Below are positions 41,947-51,319 of a DNA stretch of 62,133 nt, one piece after another. The notes beneath the pieces were generated by a model. The model was not told the DNA's origin. It did no database searches and saw only the letters and a list, made by a program, of their open reading frames with translations. A program made the translations under genes and the position numbers. The first letter of the stretch is position 1. Every line of letters starts with the position of its first letter. Source of the DNA: Planctomycetales bacterium (lineage in GTDB: Bacteria > Planctomycetota > Planctomycetia > Isosphaerales > Isosphaeraceae); contig DAIDHX010000127.1 of NCBI GenBank assembly GCA_027451885.1, forward strand, positions 1 to 62,133. The letters run 5' to 3'.

Positions 41947-44475
41947 ATGCACGACGCGATTCGGCGGTTGGCTGTCACACTGACACTCATTCTGGGCGGG
42001 CAGGCGTGGTTTCTCCGCGCGGCCGAGCCGGTTCCCCAGGCGCGGGTCGACATCGATCCCGCCACCGTCGAGCGCCATGGCTCAGGCTGGCGCAGGCCGC
42101 AGGCCGGCTGGCTCGTGCTCCACATCGAGGGCAAGCCTTACGAGCGCGGCTACCAGCACGGCCGCCTGCTAGCACGCGAGATCCAGGAGTTCCTGGCCGA
42201 CCTGGCGCTCTATCGCGGCCCAGGCTCCCCCGCGGACGCCTGGCACAAGATGCGGCTCATGGCCGATGCCATGTTCCTCAGGCGCTATGGTCCCGAGCTC
42301 CTCGAAGAAATGAAGGGCATCGCCGACGGTGCATCCGCCGCCGGTGCACGCCACGACGGCCGGCCGATCGATCTGGTCGATATCGTCGCCCTCAATTCCG
42401 ATATCGAAATCGCCTTTCTCGACGCCGCGCTGAGCGCCACCCCCCACGGGCTCGAAGGTCGCAAGTTCGCAGACCCCCCGCGCAAGCCCGAACTCCCCGA
42501 GCCTGAAACACACTGTAGCGCCTTCGCCGCCACGGGCCCCGCCACCGCCGACGGCAAGATCGTCATCGGCCACATCACCATGTGGAACCTGTTCCACGCC
42601 ACCCACTACAACGTCTGGCTCGACGTGAAGCCTGAACACGGCCACAGAGTCATGATGCAAACCTATCCCGGCGGCGTCATGAGCGGGCTCGATTACTATC
42701 AAAACGACGCCGGAGTCGTGGTTTGCGAAACCACCATCGCCCAGACCAGCTTCGATCCCGAGGGCACGCCCTTGCCCGATCGCATCCGCCGCGCGGTCCA
42801 GTACGGCGAGTCGATCGACCAGGTCGTCTCGATCTTGAAGACCGGCAACAACGGGCTCTACTCCAACGAGTGGCTCATCGCCGACGCCAAAACCAACGAG
42901 ATCGCGATGTTCGAGCTTGGCACGCGCAAGACCCGGCTCTGGCGAAGCTCAAAGGAGGAATGGTTTGGCGGCACCAGGGGGTTCTACTGGGGCTGCAATA
43001 ACGCCAAGGATCTCGAGGTGCGGCTGGAATCGGTCGGGGCGCTGGGCGATCGGCCGGCGAATGTGGTGTTTCACCCCTCCGACCGCGATCGCAAATGGCT
43101 CGAGCTCTTCGATCAGGCCTCGGGCAAGATCGACGCCGGTTTCGGATTCAAGGCCTTCACCACCACGCCGCTCGCCGCTGCGCATTCGCTCGACGCCAAG
43201 TTCACCACCGCCGCCATGGCGCTGCGGATGGAGTCGTGGGCGCGGTTCGGTCCGCCGCTCGGCAAGGCATGGCTTCCGTCGCAATTCGAGCGCGAACGAT
43301 ACCCCACCATCGAGCCCCTCATCGGCGAGGACTGGACAATCCTCCGCCCCGATGCGCCGCTGGGGACGCAAAGCAAGTCCAGCCGCCCCGTTGATCTGGC
43401 TCTCCAGCCGCGCGATCGATCCGGCGGCGGGCGGCCGATGCGCTCTGGTCAACCCGTCTGGCGCGGAACCATCCTGCCCGAGAAGCCCGGCGACGCCTGG
43501 CTCGCCGCCGCATTCGCCGATTATGAACATCTCATCGCCGGCGGAACCGCCGCCGGTCGCGAGGAGCTCCAGCTCTTCGGCCCAGCCTCACGCTATCTCA
43601 CCGCGCTTGTACGCAGACAAGGCAAGGATCTCCCGCTGCTCGACACCCCGTTCGATCTCCGCTCCGACGCGTGGTACGAAATCGCCGCGGGCAAGGGCGT
43701 GCTCATCATGGCCGAGATCCGCAAGCTCCTGGGGGCGAAGAAATTCGCCGCCATGATGGACGATTTCGGAGCCTCGCACGCCGGGCGCAAGGTCACTAGC
43801 GAATCCTTCTTCGCCGCGGTCGAAAAGGCATACGGCCAGCCGCTCGGCACACGCAAGGACGCCTGGACCAGCGAGGACCCCGTGCCCCATTTGCCCAAAT
43901 GGATCGCCGCCCGGCAAAAGACAGGGCGCATCTGGGCCGTCGATTCCTTCGAGCACGACATCGACCAGACCGTGATCGTCTACGGCACAAAAGCCGAGTC
44001 CGACGCCCAGCGCGAGGCCGCTTTCGAGCTCTCACGCCTGATCGCGGCGCGCTGGTCCAACCACGCGATCCCAGTCAAGCCGGAGACCGAGGCGTCTGAC
44101 TCCGAGCTCGCCGCGAATCACGTGCTGATCGTCGGCCGCCCCGCCACAAGCGCGCTCGCGGAACGGTTCGCCCGGAATCTCCCCGTGCAATTCGGCCCGG
44201 CCTCTGTCGCCGTGGCGGGCTCGCTCTACGCTGATACCCGCACCGCGCTCGCCATCGCTGGCCCGAACCCGCTCTCACGCGCCCGTTCGATCGTTCTGTT
44301 CACCGGCCTCGGCGCGAAATCGACCTGGCATGCCCCAGCGCATCTCGTCTCGGGGCGCGGCCAGCCGGCGGAGATCCTCATACTCGAGTCAGGCAGGTCC
44401 GTGCACGCGCTCGTTGCCCCCGTGGCCGGTCCCGCGATCGCGGCAAGACCGGCCCAGGCTCAAACCGGCGGCTGA
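41947..44475 (+). CDS. Exported C45-family autoproteolytic acyltransferase/hydrolase-like protein
   Basis: The 842-residue protein has a signal peptide (AVTLTLILGGQAWFLRAAE). Residues about 50-470 match C45 (isopenicillin-N acyltransferase-like) N-terminal-nucleophile hydrolases: YERGYQHGRLLAREI, the nucleophile in THCSAFAATGPAT (Cys190), GHITMWNLFHATHYNVWL, TYPGGVMSGLDYYQNDAGVVV and NEWLIADAKTNEIAMFELGT. Family members self-cleave before Cys and act on amides. The C-terminal 350 residues form an additional region with FEHDIDQTVIVYGTKAESD and a low-complexity end. GAGG sits 6 nt before the start. The substrate is unknown; the extra domain is not recognised. Confidence 0.82.
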   Translation: MHDAIRRLAVTLTLILGGQAWFLRAAEPVPQARVDIDPATVERHGSGWRRPQAGWLVLHIEGKPYERGYQHGRLLAREIQEFLADLALYRGPGSPADAWHKMRLMADAMFLRRYGPELLEEMKGIADGASAAGARHDGRPIDLVDIVALNSDIEIAFLDAALSATPHGLEGRKFADPPRKPELPEPETHCSAFAATGPATADGKIVIGHITMWNLFHATHYNVWLDVKPEHGHRVMMQTYPGGVMSGLDYYQNDAGVVVCETTIAQTSFDPEGTPLPDRIRRAVQYGESIDQVVSILKTGNNGLYSNEWLIADAKTNEIAMFELGTRKTRLWRSSKEEWFGGTRGFYWGCNNAKDLEVRLESVGALGDRPANVVFHPSDRDRKWLELFDQASGKIDAGFGFKAFTTTPLAAAHSLDAKFTTAAMALRMESWARFGPPLGKAWLPSQFERERYPTIEPLIGEDWTILRPDAPLGTQSKSSRPVDLALQPRDRSGGGRPMRSGQPVWRGTILPEKPGDAWLAAAFADYEHLIAGGTAAGREELQLFGPASRYLTALVRRQGKDLPLLDTPFDLRSDAWYEIAAGKGVLIMAEIRKLLGAKKFAAMMDDFGASHAGRKVTSESFFAAVEKAYGQPLGTRKDAWTSEDPVPHLPKWIAARQKTGRIWAVDSFEHDIDQTVIVYGTKAESDAQREAAFELSRLIAARWSNHAIPVKPETEASDSELAANHVLIVGRPATSALAERFARNLPVQFGPASVAVAGSLYADTRTALAIAGPNPLSRARSIVLFTGLGAKSTWHAPAHLVSGRGQPAEILILESGRSVHALVAPVAGPAIAARPAQAQTGG

Positions 44476-44510
44476 TCCGCTCCGCGCTCGCTCGCCGACA
44501 GGAGACCGAC

Positions 44511-44876
44511 ATGAAACCTGTAAAGCCACGTCCAGCCGCGTCCGTCCCAGCCCGGAAGAGTGCTAGCAAACGCGCGCCCCGCAAGCCCGACACGCTCGAC
44601 TTCATTCAGGGCCGCATAGAAGCCTACAGCAAGGCGCATGGCGGCGGCGTCGAGATCCGCAAGGATGCCTACGGCTACTCGCTCTTCCACAGCGACGGCG
44701 GCGCGCCGTTGGCCAGGCTGCGGAGACTGAGCGGCGGCTGCGAGTTCGAGCTCCTCTGCTGGTGCCTGGATCGCGGCGACTGGCGCCCGGCGTCCTCGTT
44801 TGGACCCTTGATCCTGCCGCTCGAGGACGCGCTCAACTTCATCGCCGATGATCCCGAAGGCTGCTTCTGGGACTAG
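44511..44876 (+). CDS. Small uncharacterised protein
   Basis: The 121-residue protein has a Lys/Arg/Pro/Ala-rich first 25 residues followed by a compact alpha/beta region: DTLDFIQGRIEAYSKAHGGG, KDAYGYSLFHSDGGAPLARLRRL, FELLCWCLDRGDWRP and LPLEDALNFIADDPEGCFWD. The family is not recognised. No signal or membrane span is present. AGGAG lies 6 nt before ATG 44511, 35 bp after the C45-like gene, so it is probably co-transcribed with it. Confidence 0.7.
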   Translation: MKPVKPRPAASVPARKSASKRAPRKPDTLDFIQGRIEAYSKAHGGGVEIRKDAYGYSLFHSDGGAPLARLRRLSGGCEFELLCWCLDRGDWRPASSFGPLILPLEDALNFIADDPEGCFWD

Positions 44877-44898
44877 GCCGCAAGCGCTTGTGTCTGCT

Positions 44899-46458
44899 TC
44901 ACGGCAACCGGCTCGCCGCCAGCTTTTGAAACTCCAGCACCTGGGCTCGCTCCCACTCCTCGTCCCGGCCCAGCTCGCTCCTCAGAACTCCCGCCACGGC
45001 AGCCGCCGCGCCCGCCGCTGCGCGGGCGTCCAAAAACAACAACCGCATCCTCCTCGCGAGCACATCCTCCACCGTCCGCGCACCCTCATGACGCGCTGAC
45101 CACGCCGCTTCGCCCAGCCGATTCGCGAACCCAGGCGCGATCGGCTCACCCCATTCACGCCGCTCGCGACAAACCTCATCCACCGCACCCGCGTACGCTC
45201 CAAAAGCATTCGCCAGATCCCCATTCCGCGATAAAGCCCAGCCGTCGAGCTTCAGCTCCGCCGTGCGCGACGCACGCGCAGACAATCCCCCAACCTGCGC
45301 TGCCTTGTCAATCGCGTCCGCCGCCATCCGCCGATAGCTCGTCCACTTCCCCCCCGTGATCGTCACCAGCCCCGATCGATCCACAACCACCGCATGCTCA
45401 CGCGATAGCACCGACGTTCCCGCCCCCGGGCGCCCGCTTACCAACGGCCGCAATCCCGCGAAGCTGCTCAGCACCTGCTCCCGCCCAGGCGCAGGGTCGA
45501 GATAACGCGCAAGGTGCTCAATCAAAAAGTCAACCTCCTCCTCAAACGGCCGAGGATCAGGCGACACCCTATCCACAGGAGTATCCGTCGTCCCCACCAC
45601 CAGCCGCCCAAGCCACGGAATCGCGAATAGCACCCGCCCGTCGTCCGTCCGCGGCACCAGCACCGCCGTCTCGCCCCCCAGGTATCCAGTGTCGAACACC
45701 AGATGCGCTCCCTGGCTCGGCGTCAAAAGCTGCGCGGCAGCCGCGTCGTCAAGCCTGCGCACGGCATCAACCTGCACCCCCGCGGCGTTCACCACCGCCG
45801 CAGCCTGAACCTTCAGAATTTCGCCCGTCTCAAGATCCTGGGCACTGACGCCGCACACCCGCCCCTCGCGCTTCTCGATTGCTTCCACCCTCGCATAATT
45901 GAGCGCAGTCCCCCCAAGCGCCACCAGGGTCCGCGCAAGCGCAACCGCGAACCGTGCGTCGTCAAACTGCCCGTCCTCATACAACACGCCCCCGCGCAGC
46001 CCTCGTTTGCTCAGCCGCGGGATGCGCGCAAGTGCCTCATCCGCGGAAAGCCGCTGCGAACGAGCAAACGCACCAGAGCCGGAGAGCAGGTCATAAGCCG
46101 CCAGCCCCAGGCCGTAGTACGTGCGGTCATAAAACCGATACGCCGGCACCAGAAACGACCGCCTGTGCACCAGATGAGGCGCGTTCCCAAGCAGGATCGC
46201 CCGCTCGTGGAGCGCTTCGCGCACCAGGCGGAGATTCCCCTGCGCCAGGTAGCGCACGCCGCCGTGAATGAGCTTCGTGCTCTTGCTCGACGTTCCCGAC
46301 GCGAAGTCGCCGGCCTCGAGCACAAGCGTGCGATACCCCCGCGCGGCCGCGTCAACCCCCGAGCCCAGCCCCGTCGCCCCGCCGCCAATCACCACCACGT
46401 CAAACCGCGCATCGTCGCGGATTCGATCCCGGTTTTCAGAGCGTTTGAGTGTCGTCAT
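44899..46458 (-). CDS. glpD: FAD-dependent glycerol-3-phosphate dehydrogenase
   Basis: The 519-residue protein oxidises sn-glycerol-3-phosphate to dihydroxyacetone phosphate at the membrane, passing electrons to quinone. It begins with the FAD-binding loop DVVVIGGGATGLGSGVDAAARGY and has the family stretch SGTSSKSTKLIHGGVRYL, FLVPAYRF, the site LVVGTTDTPVD and, near the C-terminus, ITGGKWTSYRRMAADAID. The start is taken at ATG 46458, 18 codons before the FAD loop; ATG 46479 is the alternative, neither with a good ribosome site. It stands alone: no glycerol kinase or facilitator gene is adjacent. Confidence 0.93.
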   Translation of the reverse strand: MTTLKRSENRDRIRDDARFDVVVIGGGATGLGSGVDAAARGYRTLVLEAGDFASGTSSKSTKLIHGGVRYLAQGNLRLVREALHERAILLGNAPHLVHRRSFLVPAYRFYDRTYYGLGLAAYDLLSGSGAFARSQRLSADEALARIPRLSKRGLRGGVLYEDGQFDDARFAVALARTLVALGGTALNYARVEAIEKREGRVCGVSAQDLETGEILKVQAAAVVNAAGVQVDAVRRLDDAAAAQLLTPSQGAHLVFDTGYLGGETAVLVPRTDDGRVLFAIPWLGRLVVGTTDTPVDRVSPDPRPFEEEVDFLIEHLARYLDPAPGREQVLSSFAGLRPLVSGRPGAGTSVLSREHAVVVDRSGLVTITGGKWTSYRRMAADAIDKAAQVGGLSARASRTAELKLDGWALSRNGDLANAFGAYAGAVDEVCRERREWGEPIAPGFANRLGEAAWSARHEGARTVEDVLARRMRLLFLDARAAAGAAAAVAGVLRSELGRDEEWERAQVLEFQKLAASRLP

Positions 46459-46668
46459 CCACAAATCATAGCCACTCATTCCGAGGAAGGAACAGGAGCC
46501 GCGGAACGAGCCATGACGCGGCATGTGCTCGGTTCTCAAATCGCACGCGCCTGCGAAGCAGACCAAAGCCCCCCGCGAACAGCCGCCCAGGCGAAACAGG
46601 AGCGTGGTCGCCACTCGGGAGCTTCCTGAATGCCCCGTGCCAGAGCGCTCGGGAAACCACCGGCCGAA

Positions 46669-46733
46669 AAAAGCCAGATACAAGTACAAAATGATGAATA
46701 AGGGCGATGACCACCGCCCACGCGATCACGATC
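46669..46733 (-). pseudogene. Relic of the 3' end of a membrane-protein gene (paralogue of 48760-49350)
   Basis: 46669-46733 aligns without gaps to 48780-48844, matching at 54 of 65 bases. Both minus strands encode nearly the same membrane helix and end: IVIAWAVVIALIHHFVLVSGF here against IVIACTVVIALAHHSVLVSGF there. Only this C-terminal piece is present, cut on its upstream side by the terminator hairpin at 46741-46770. Confidence 0.7.
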
Positions 46734-46740
46734 CTGAACA

Positions 46741-46770
46741 GGGAGGAGCAAATGGTGAATTGCTCCTCCC
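46741..46770 (-). terminator. Perfect 11-bp hairpin after the small lipoprotein gene
   Basis: GGGAGGAGCAA (46741-46751) pairs with TTGCTCCTCCC (46760-46770) around an 8-base loop, 7 bp beyond the minus-strand stop codon at 46778. There is no long T-run. It is the likely end of the DUF1559-lipoprotein transcript. Confidence 0.6.
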
Positions 46771-46777
46771 CGTGTGC

Positions 46778-47170
46778 TTAAGGCGCAAGCACCACGACCG
46801 TGTGCTTGCCGGCAAGCTTTTTGTAAGCCGCCTCGTTGAAGATTGCGCGTCCCGTGGCGGTCGTCTTGTGGAAGACGACCTCCCGGCCGCTGACATCATA
46901 GAGCTTCCCACGCCTGGGGGTGGCCTTGAGCCGACCGAGCGTTTCCTCGACGGTCTCGGTCATTCCATCCTGGTCAGTGGTCTTCGTTTCCAAGGTGACC
47001 CCGGAGGGAAGGCAGGCGAGAATGACCTCGGTGGATTCAAGCGTGGCCTTCCTGTACTCCAGGGTCTCCGCCGGAGGACCTTGCTGCCCGCATCCGAGGA
47101 TCGCCAGTCCCGCCACGAGGGCAGGGACACCGGCGATTCGCGCCCAGATAGGCCGTTTGCATTGCGTCAC
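46778..47170 (-). CDS. Small lipoprotein downstream of a DUF1559 gene
   Basis: The 130-residue protein starts at GTG 47170 (AGGA 7 nt upstream), only 16 bp after the DUF1559 stop. Its signal ends in the lipobox LAILGC, so it is likely membrane-anchored. The mature part (GKLYDVSGREVVFHKTTATGRAIFNEAAYKKLAG) has the look of the small carboxypeptidase-regulatory-like or unknown lipoproteins that regularly follow DUF1559 genes in Planctomycetes. Function unknown; partnership with the DUF1559 protein is an inference from this gene order. Confidence 0.78.
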   Translation of the reverse strand: MTQCKRPIWARIAGVPALVAGLAILGCGQQGPPAETLEYRKATLESTEVILACLPSGVTLETKTTDQDGMTETVEETLGRLKATPRRGKLYDVSGREVVFHKTTATGRAIFNEAAYKKLAGKHTVVVLAP

Positions 47171-47186
47171 GTTCAGGTCCTGCCTC

Positions 47187-48251
47187 TCAATACTGATCGC
47201 TCGAGATGACCTCTCCACCCGCGATCGTCCCGAGTGCCTGCCAGACATTCTGGCTGATCGTATTCTTGATGAAGTGAACGCTACCGTCGGCAAACAGCGC
47301 ATTCACGCCGCCGGGGTGGTAGCTGCGGGCGGTGACGGCCGCGTAGGTCGGTCCGCCGTCGTTCTCGTCGATCGAGATCACGTCGTATCCGTTCTGGACG
47401 TAGTTGCCAAAGGCCGCCGGCGCCGGGCTGACCTGCAGCGGATAATTCGGCGGTAAAACCGTGGTAAACCCGCCATCAGGGACCTTGCCGTCAGGCCAGC
47501 GCGTGTGGCCCGAAACTCCCGTTGTACAACCACCCCCGGCGATCATCTGCTGGATGAGCACCAGATTCTGCTGCAAGTTGGAAACCATGTTCGGGCTGAA
47601 TCCGGGCGGCGTCTGTCCGCTGCCCGCCGGCAAACAGTGCCGAAACGTCGGCGTCAAAACCCGCACTTCCGAAGCCAGCGATGTATTGCTCAACCCGTCG
47701 GTGAATTGCGCGATCCGCCGGCTCGCGTTGGGCGCGAATGCCCCCTGCGTGAGCTGCGTGTTGTAACCGCCCCACACGTACCAACCACCGTTGTTCCAGG
47801 CGTAAGTCGTCACGCTGAATACACCGTCCACCGTGGTCACAGGCGTATAATTCACCTCGCTCGGGCACACCAGAGACCCGACCGTCGTCTGCCCCATCGT
47901 CATGTTTTGAGGGGCCGTGTATCCCCACAAGAAGTTGGTCGAGTTGTACATCGCGCCCCCATCCAGATAAGGCATGACGCGCGGCGTCGGCCCAAGGCTG
48001 GTCGTGAAGATCCAGTTGGGATTGTTGGGCTGGTTCGCAAAGCCAACCGCCATCATCTTGGGCGGAAACGCACCATTGGCGCTATCATAGTTGTGCATCG
48101 CAAGGCCAAGCTGCTTCAAGTTGTTGGTGCATTGGATCCGCCGCGCTGCCTCGCGGGCAGATTGCACCGCCGGCAACAACAACGCAATCAAGACCGCGAT
48201 AATCGCGATCACAACAAGCAGCTCGATCAACGTAAAACCGCGTCGACGCAT
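47187..48251 (-). CDS. DUF1559 prepilin-like protein
   Basis: The 354-residue protein starts [23 protein letters not shown], with the prepilin site Gly|Phe and Glu5. The conserved parts follow: [50 protein letters not shown] and the end [21 protein letters not shown]. It is more typical of the family than the two copies in the secretion operon, which differ in length and in the middle region. GGAG lies 7 nt before the start. The small lipoprotein gene follows by 16 bp, making a two-gene operon. Confidence 0.93.
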   Translation of the reverse strand: MRRRGFTLIELLVVIAIIAVLIALLLPAVQSAREAARRIQCTNNLKQLGLAMHNYDSANGAFPPKMMAVGFANQPNNPNWIFTTSLGPTPRVMPYLDGGAMYNSTNFLWGYTAPQNMTMGQTTVGSLVCPSEVNYTPVTTVDGVFSVTTYAWNNGGWYVWGGYNTQLTQGAFAPNASRRIAQFTDGLSNTSLASEVRVLTPTFRHCLPAGSGQTPPGFSPNMVSNLQQNLVLIQQMIAGGGCTTGVSGHTRWPDGKVPDGGFTTVLPPNYPLQVSPAPAAFGNYVQNGYDVISIDENDGGPTYAAVTARSYHPGGVNALFADGSVHFIKNTISQNVWQALGTIAGGEVISSDQY

Positions 48252-48759
48252 TCATATTCTCCGTCGTAAATTCGAAACGCTCTCCCCGCGGTGCGTGCCG
48301 GGCTTGCTTCCGCGCCGGATCTCACGACCAAACGAGGCCTCATCACCCTGCGAGGTCCGCCAGGCTCCAGACTCCAACCAGACCTGTCCCAATGCCGATC
48401 AACAGCAGGTCAACCGGAGTCAACCGCCCGACAAAAACCCAGGCCCGCAAGTTCAGAATCCCAGACCCAGGCCGCCACGCGTTTTAGTGTCCGAGCAACT
48501 TAGTCTTAATGTAAAGGATTGTAAAGTGAAGCTTTGATTAATCTTGCATGAGTCTGACGCGAAGGGTGCTTGCCATCTCGCCCTGGTATGCCCCGGCAAT
48601 CCTCGGCAGCCGCCGCGGATTCGCCGCCAGTACAATGAAGGAAATCAGTCTAGCGACACTTAAGAGGCTCGTAGTGAAGCTTTGGTGAATCTGGCGAGTA
48701 GACGTGAAGCGCGTGCTGGGAGGACGGGTTCCCGATGAAAGGACAGGCAGGTAATGCTC
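48252..48759. other. 508-bp non-coding region upstream of the DUF1559 operon
   Basis: No plausible gene is seen. On the minus strand it contains a TTTACA direct repeat (TTTACAATCCTTTACATT, plus-strand 48509-48526) that may be the promoter of the DUF1559 operon, and two copies of a 19-bp element described separately. Confidence 0.5.
48525..48691 (-). repeat. Two copies of a 19-bp promoter-proximal element
   Basis: AGTGAAGCTTTGATTAATC (48525-48543) and AGTGAAGCTTTGGTGAATC (48673-48691) match at 16 of 19 positions, 148 bp apart and in the same orientation. On the minus strand both read GATTnAnCAAAGCTTCACT just upstream of the promoter-like TTTACA repeats, so they may be regulator sites for the DUF1559 operon. 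Confidence 0.45.
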
Positions 48760-49350
48760 CTAGGAAATCTCCCTGTGATAAAATCCAGAGACAAGTACTG
48801 AGTGATGGGCCAGGGCGATGACCACCGTGCACGCGATCACGATCTCGAATACACCCGCAAGCGCGGCCCAGGCTCTCATTCTGACCAGCGGCCCCATCGC
48901 GAGCAGCAGTGGCACGAGAAATTGCACGTGAATCACGAACGACGAATCCCCGTAGCCGACGAAGGGATCCATCGCCAGCAAGGCGAGTCCATACAATCCG
49001 AGGCAGAGCGGCAGAAGCGCCCTCGAGTCGATGCCGCTGGGCTTCGCGCGCGAGGCAAACCAGATGGCCTGGCCGAAACAGGCGAGCGATCCCCCCAGGA
49101 CCATCACGATTTCACCCGGGAAGATCAGCACCAGCGGGAGAAGCAAGAAGCTCCATGGTTCCGGTGGAAAGCGGTTGATCGCCAGGAGCGCGAGCGAGGA
49201 GCCGATGCCCACCGCGGCATATTGCGATAGAACCGTCATCCACAGCGACCTGTTCTTGCGAGGCACCAACCTGCGCGCCACGCTCCTGACGCCTCTCGCC
49301 AGCACGGCGGCGGCCTTGCGCAAGTTGCGCGGAGGTCCCAGGGTCAGCAT
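48760..49350 (-). CDS. Multi-span membrane protein of unknown function
   Basis: The roughly 196-residue product has a basic N-terminus followed by four or five spans: near 40-58 (SQYAAVGIGSSLALLAINRF), 65-95 (WSFLLLPLVLIFPGEIVMVLGGSLAC), 112-130 (LLPLCLGLYGLALLAM), 137-160 (FVIHVQFLVPLLLAMGP) and the C-terminus (FEIVIACTVVIALAHHSVLVSGF). Start ATG 49350 is tentative; a GTG at 49359 and an internal ATG before LSQYAAVG are possible. It is probably a small integral membrane protein of a lineage-specific family, since a relic of a second member lies at 46669-46733. Confidence 0.65.
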   Translation of the reverse strand: MLTLGPPRNLRKAAAVLARGVRSVARRLVPRKNRSLWMTVLSQYAAVGIGSSLALLAINRFPPEPWSFLLLPLVLIFPGEIVMVLGGSLACFGQAIWFASRAKPSGIDSRALLPLCLGLYGLALLAMDPFVGYGDSSFVIHVQFLVPLLLAMGPLVRMRAWAALAGVFEIVIACTVVIALAHHSVLVSGFYHREIS

Positions 49351-49359
49351 GACCTCCAC

Positions 49360-49700
49360 CCGCCTTCGTAACAGAGATCAAGCGGAGCCCGAGCTCTTCC
49401 CCCGTGGTCGAAGAGCTCAACCAGCCATGAATGAAACGTGGTTGATAACATTATTGGACGTCGAGGCGAGTCGGTTGTCAATCCAGCCGGACCTGTCCCT
49501 GATCCTTCCGACTTCTGTTGCGGTTAAACTGCATTCCTGGACTGTTGAAGATGCGTTACACGTTTTGAGACCGGTCATCCGATTTTGCATGATCCTGGGG
49601 TCTTGGAACCGCGATCCACTCGCCGTGGGGCATGCTGGGTCGGATCCTGGGCAGAAGCGTCGGAAGCGATTTCTGGTCTCGTTCCGCGGAGAGAGTTGCG
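49360..49700. other. Intergenic region between divergent genes
   Basis: A perfect 9-bp inverted repeat GAGCTCTTC (49391-49399) / GAAGAGCTC (49410-49418) lies at its left end. No open frame with a good start is seen. It should hold the promoters of the membrane-protein and amidohydrolase genes, but no confident promoter was read. Confidence 0.45.
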
Positions 49701-50981
49701 ATGCGTACCGCCAGGGGAACGATGTGGATTGATCATGCTCGGCTGGTGGACGGAACGGGTGCCGCGCCCGTTCCGGATGCCGGGGTCCTGATCAGCGACG
49801 GAGTGATTCGCTATGCGGGGCCAGCCGCCCTGGCTCCCGCGATTCCGCCGCACGTGCAGCGCATCGACGCCCGGGGCGGAACGATCATGCCTGGTCTGGT
49901 TGAAGCCCATTTTCACCCGACGTATTTCAACGTTGCCGAACTGGCCGATCTCGACATCAAGTACCCGGTCGAGTACGTGACCTTGCTGGCCGCGTCCAAT
50001 GCAAAGCTGGCCCTGGAGTGCGGCTATACGTCGGCCCGGAGCGGGGGATCGCTGCACAACATCGACGTCTGGCTGAAGAAGGCCATTGAGGAGGATCTTT
50101 GTCCCGGGCCGCGCCTGGCCGCCAGCGGCCGGGAAATCTGCGGGGCCGGCGGATTGATGGACTGGAACGCCGAACATTTGAAACTTGGCATGGAAGGCTT
50201 GATCCTCCTGATCAACGGCCCAGTTGAAGGCCGGGCCGCGGTCCGCAAACTGGTGAAGGACGGGGTCGAGTGGATCAAGACCTATCCCACCGGAGACGCC
50301 GCTGCGCCCGACACCGCGGACCATCACACGCTCTGCATGACGCTCGAGGAAATGACAGCCGTGGTCGGCGAGGCGCACAATTACCACAAGAAGGTCACCG
50401 GCCACTGCCGCGCAACCGAGGGAATCAAAAACGCCCTCCGCGCCGGATTCGATTGCGTCGAACACGGCACGTTCATGGATGAAGAGGCGCTGGACATGCT
50501 GCTCGAGCGGAACACACCGGTCGTGCCCGCACTCCAGTTCGAGTGGGCCAGCATCCAGAGGGGCAAGGAATTCGGCATGCCCCAGGCCGTCATCGACGGT
50601 CACCAGGAGACCCTCGAAGGAGGCGCGGAGAGCGCACGCAAGATCCTCAAGGCCGGGGGCCGGCTCGGCATGGGGGGCGACTACGGCTTTGCCTGGAACC
50701 CTCATGGCGACTACGCCCGCGAGCTATCCTTCTTCGTTAACCACGTGGGCTTCACGCCACTCCAGACGATTCGCTGCGCCACCCAGGTCGGCGCGGAGAT
50801 CATGGGCCGGGAACGCGAATTCGGAACCGTGGAAGCAGGCAAGCTGGCCGATCTGCTGCTGGTCGACGGCGACGTCGTGGCCGATATCACCATCCTGGAA
50901 GATCGCGCGCGATTCCTGGCTGTCATGCAGGGGGGTGTCATCAAGGCCGGACAACTGCATACCGCCAGCGCCATGAGCTGA
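49701..50981 (+). CDS. Metal-dependent amidohydrolase (imidazolonepropionase/prolidase-like)
   Basis: The 426-residue protein starts at ATG 49701, with GGAGAG 8 nt upstream, and has the amidohydrolase layout. The N-terminal beta-sandwich (MWIDHARLVDGTGAAPVPDAGVLI) leads to metal ligands HxH in GLVEAHFHPTYF, the TIM-barrel His in KKVTGHCRATEG, VEHGTFMD and GGDYGFAWNPHGDY with the metal Asp. The end returns to the sandwich (GTVEAGKLADLLLVDGDV). Such enzymes hydrolyse amide or ring bonds; the substrate is unknown. No signal peptide, so it should be cytoplasmic. No co-directional neighbours within 300 bp. Confidence 0.9.
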   Translation: MRTARGTMWIDHARLVDGTGAAPVPDAGVLISDGVIRYAGPAALAPAIPPHVQRIDARGGTIMPGLVEAHFHPTYFNVAELADLDIKYPVEYVTLLAASNAKLALECGYTSARSGGSLHNIDVWLKKAIEEDLCPGPRLAASGREICGAGGLMDWNAEHLKLGMEGLILLINGPVEGRAAVRKLVKDGVEWIKTYPTGDAAAPDTADHHTLCMTLEEMTAVVGEAHNYHKKVTGHCRATEGIKNALRAGFDCVEHGTFMDEEALDMLLERNTPVVPALQFEWASIQRGKEFGMPQAVIDGHQETLEGGAESARKILKAGGRLGMGGDYGFAWNPHGDYARELSFFVNHVGFTPLQTIRCATQVGAEIMGREREFGTVEAGKLADLLLVDGDVVADITILEDRARFLAVMQGGVIKAGQLHTASAMS

Positions 50982-51319
50982 ATGCCCGCTGCCCTCCTGG
51001 TACCAATACACGCAAACGCAAGCGAGTGCGTTTCGTCGCTTGTCGATTCTTCAGCGCCTTCGCTTTCGTCTTACCAGGAGGAGCCCAACGCGCAAGAGTC
51101 TGTCGGATTGCGTATCGGGACGCAATTGCGGCGCGTGTGGATCGCACCACGCGTGCTTGCGTTGGTTTTTGCCGCGGATGCGGGGCGGGCGAAACACACT
51201 CCCTTGCGATTCACAGGATGACTCGGCCTGGACTTCATACCGCTCCCTACTCAGCAACGCAGGCCAATCCTCTTACCCCTCTCGCGCGTTAATCCGCTGT
51301 CCTGTGATCTTGCCGTGCA
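50982..51319. other. 338-bp intergenic region between convergent genes
   Basis: No gene is seen. CGCGTG and CACGCG around position 51135 can form a short stem, but there is no strong hairpin or T-run to assign as a terminator. Confidence 0.4.
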
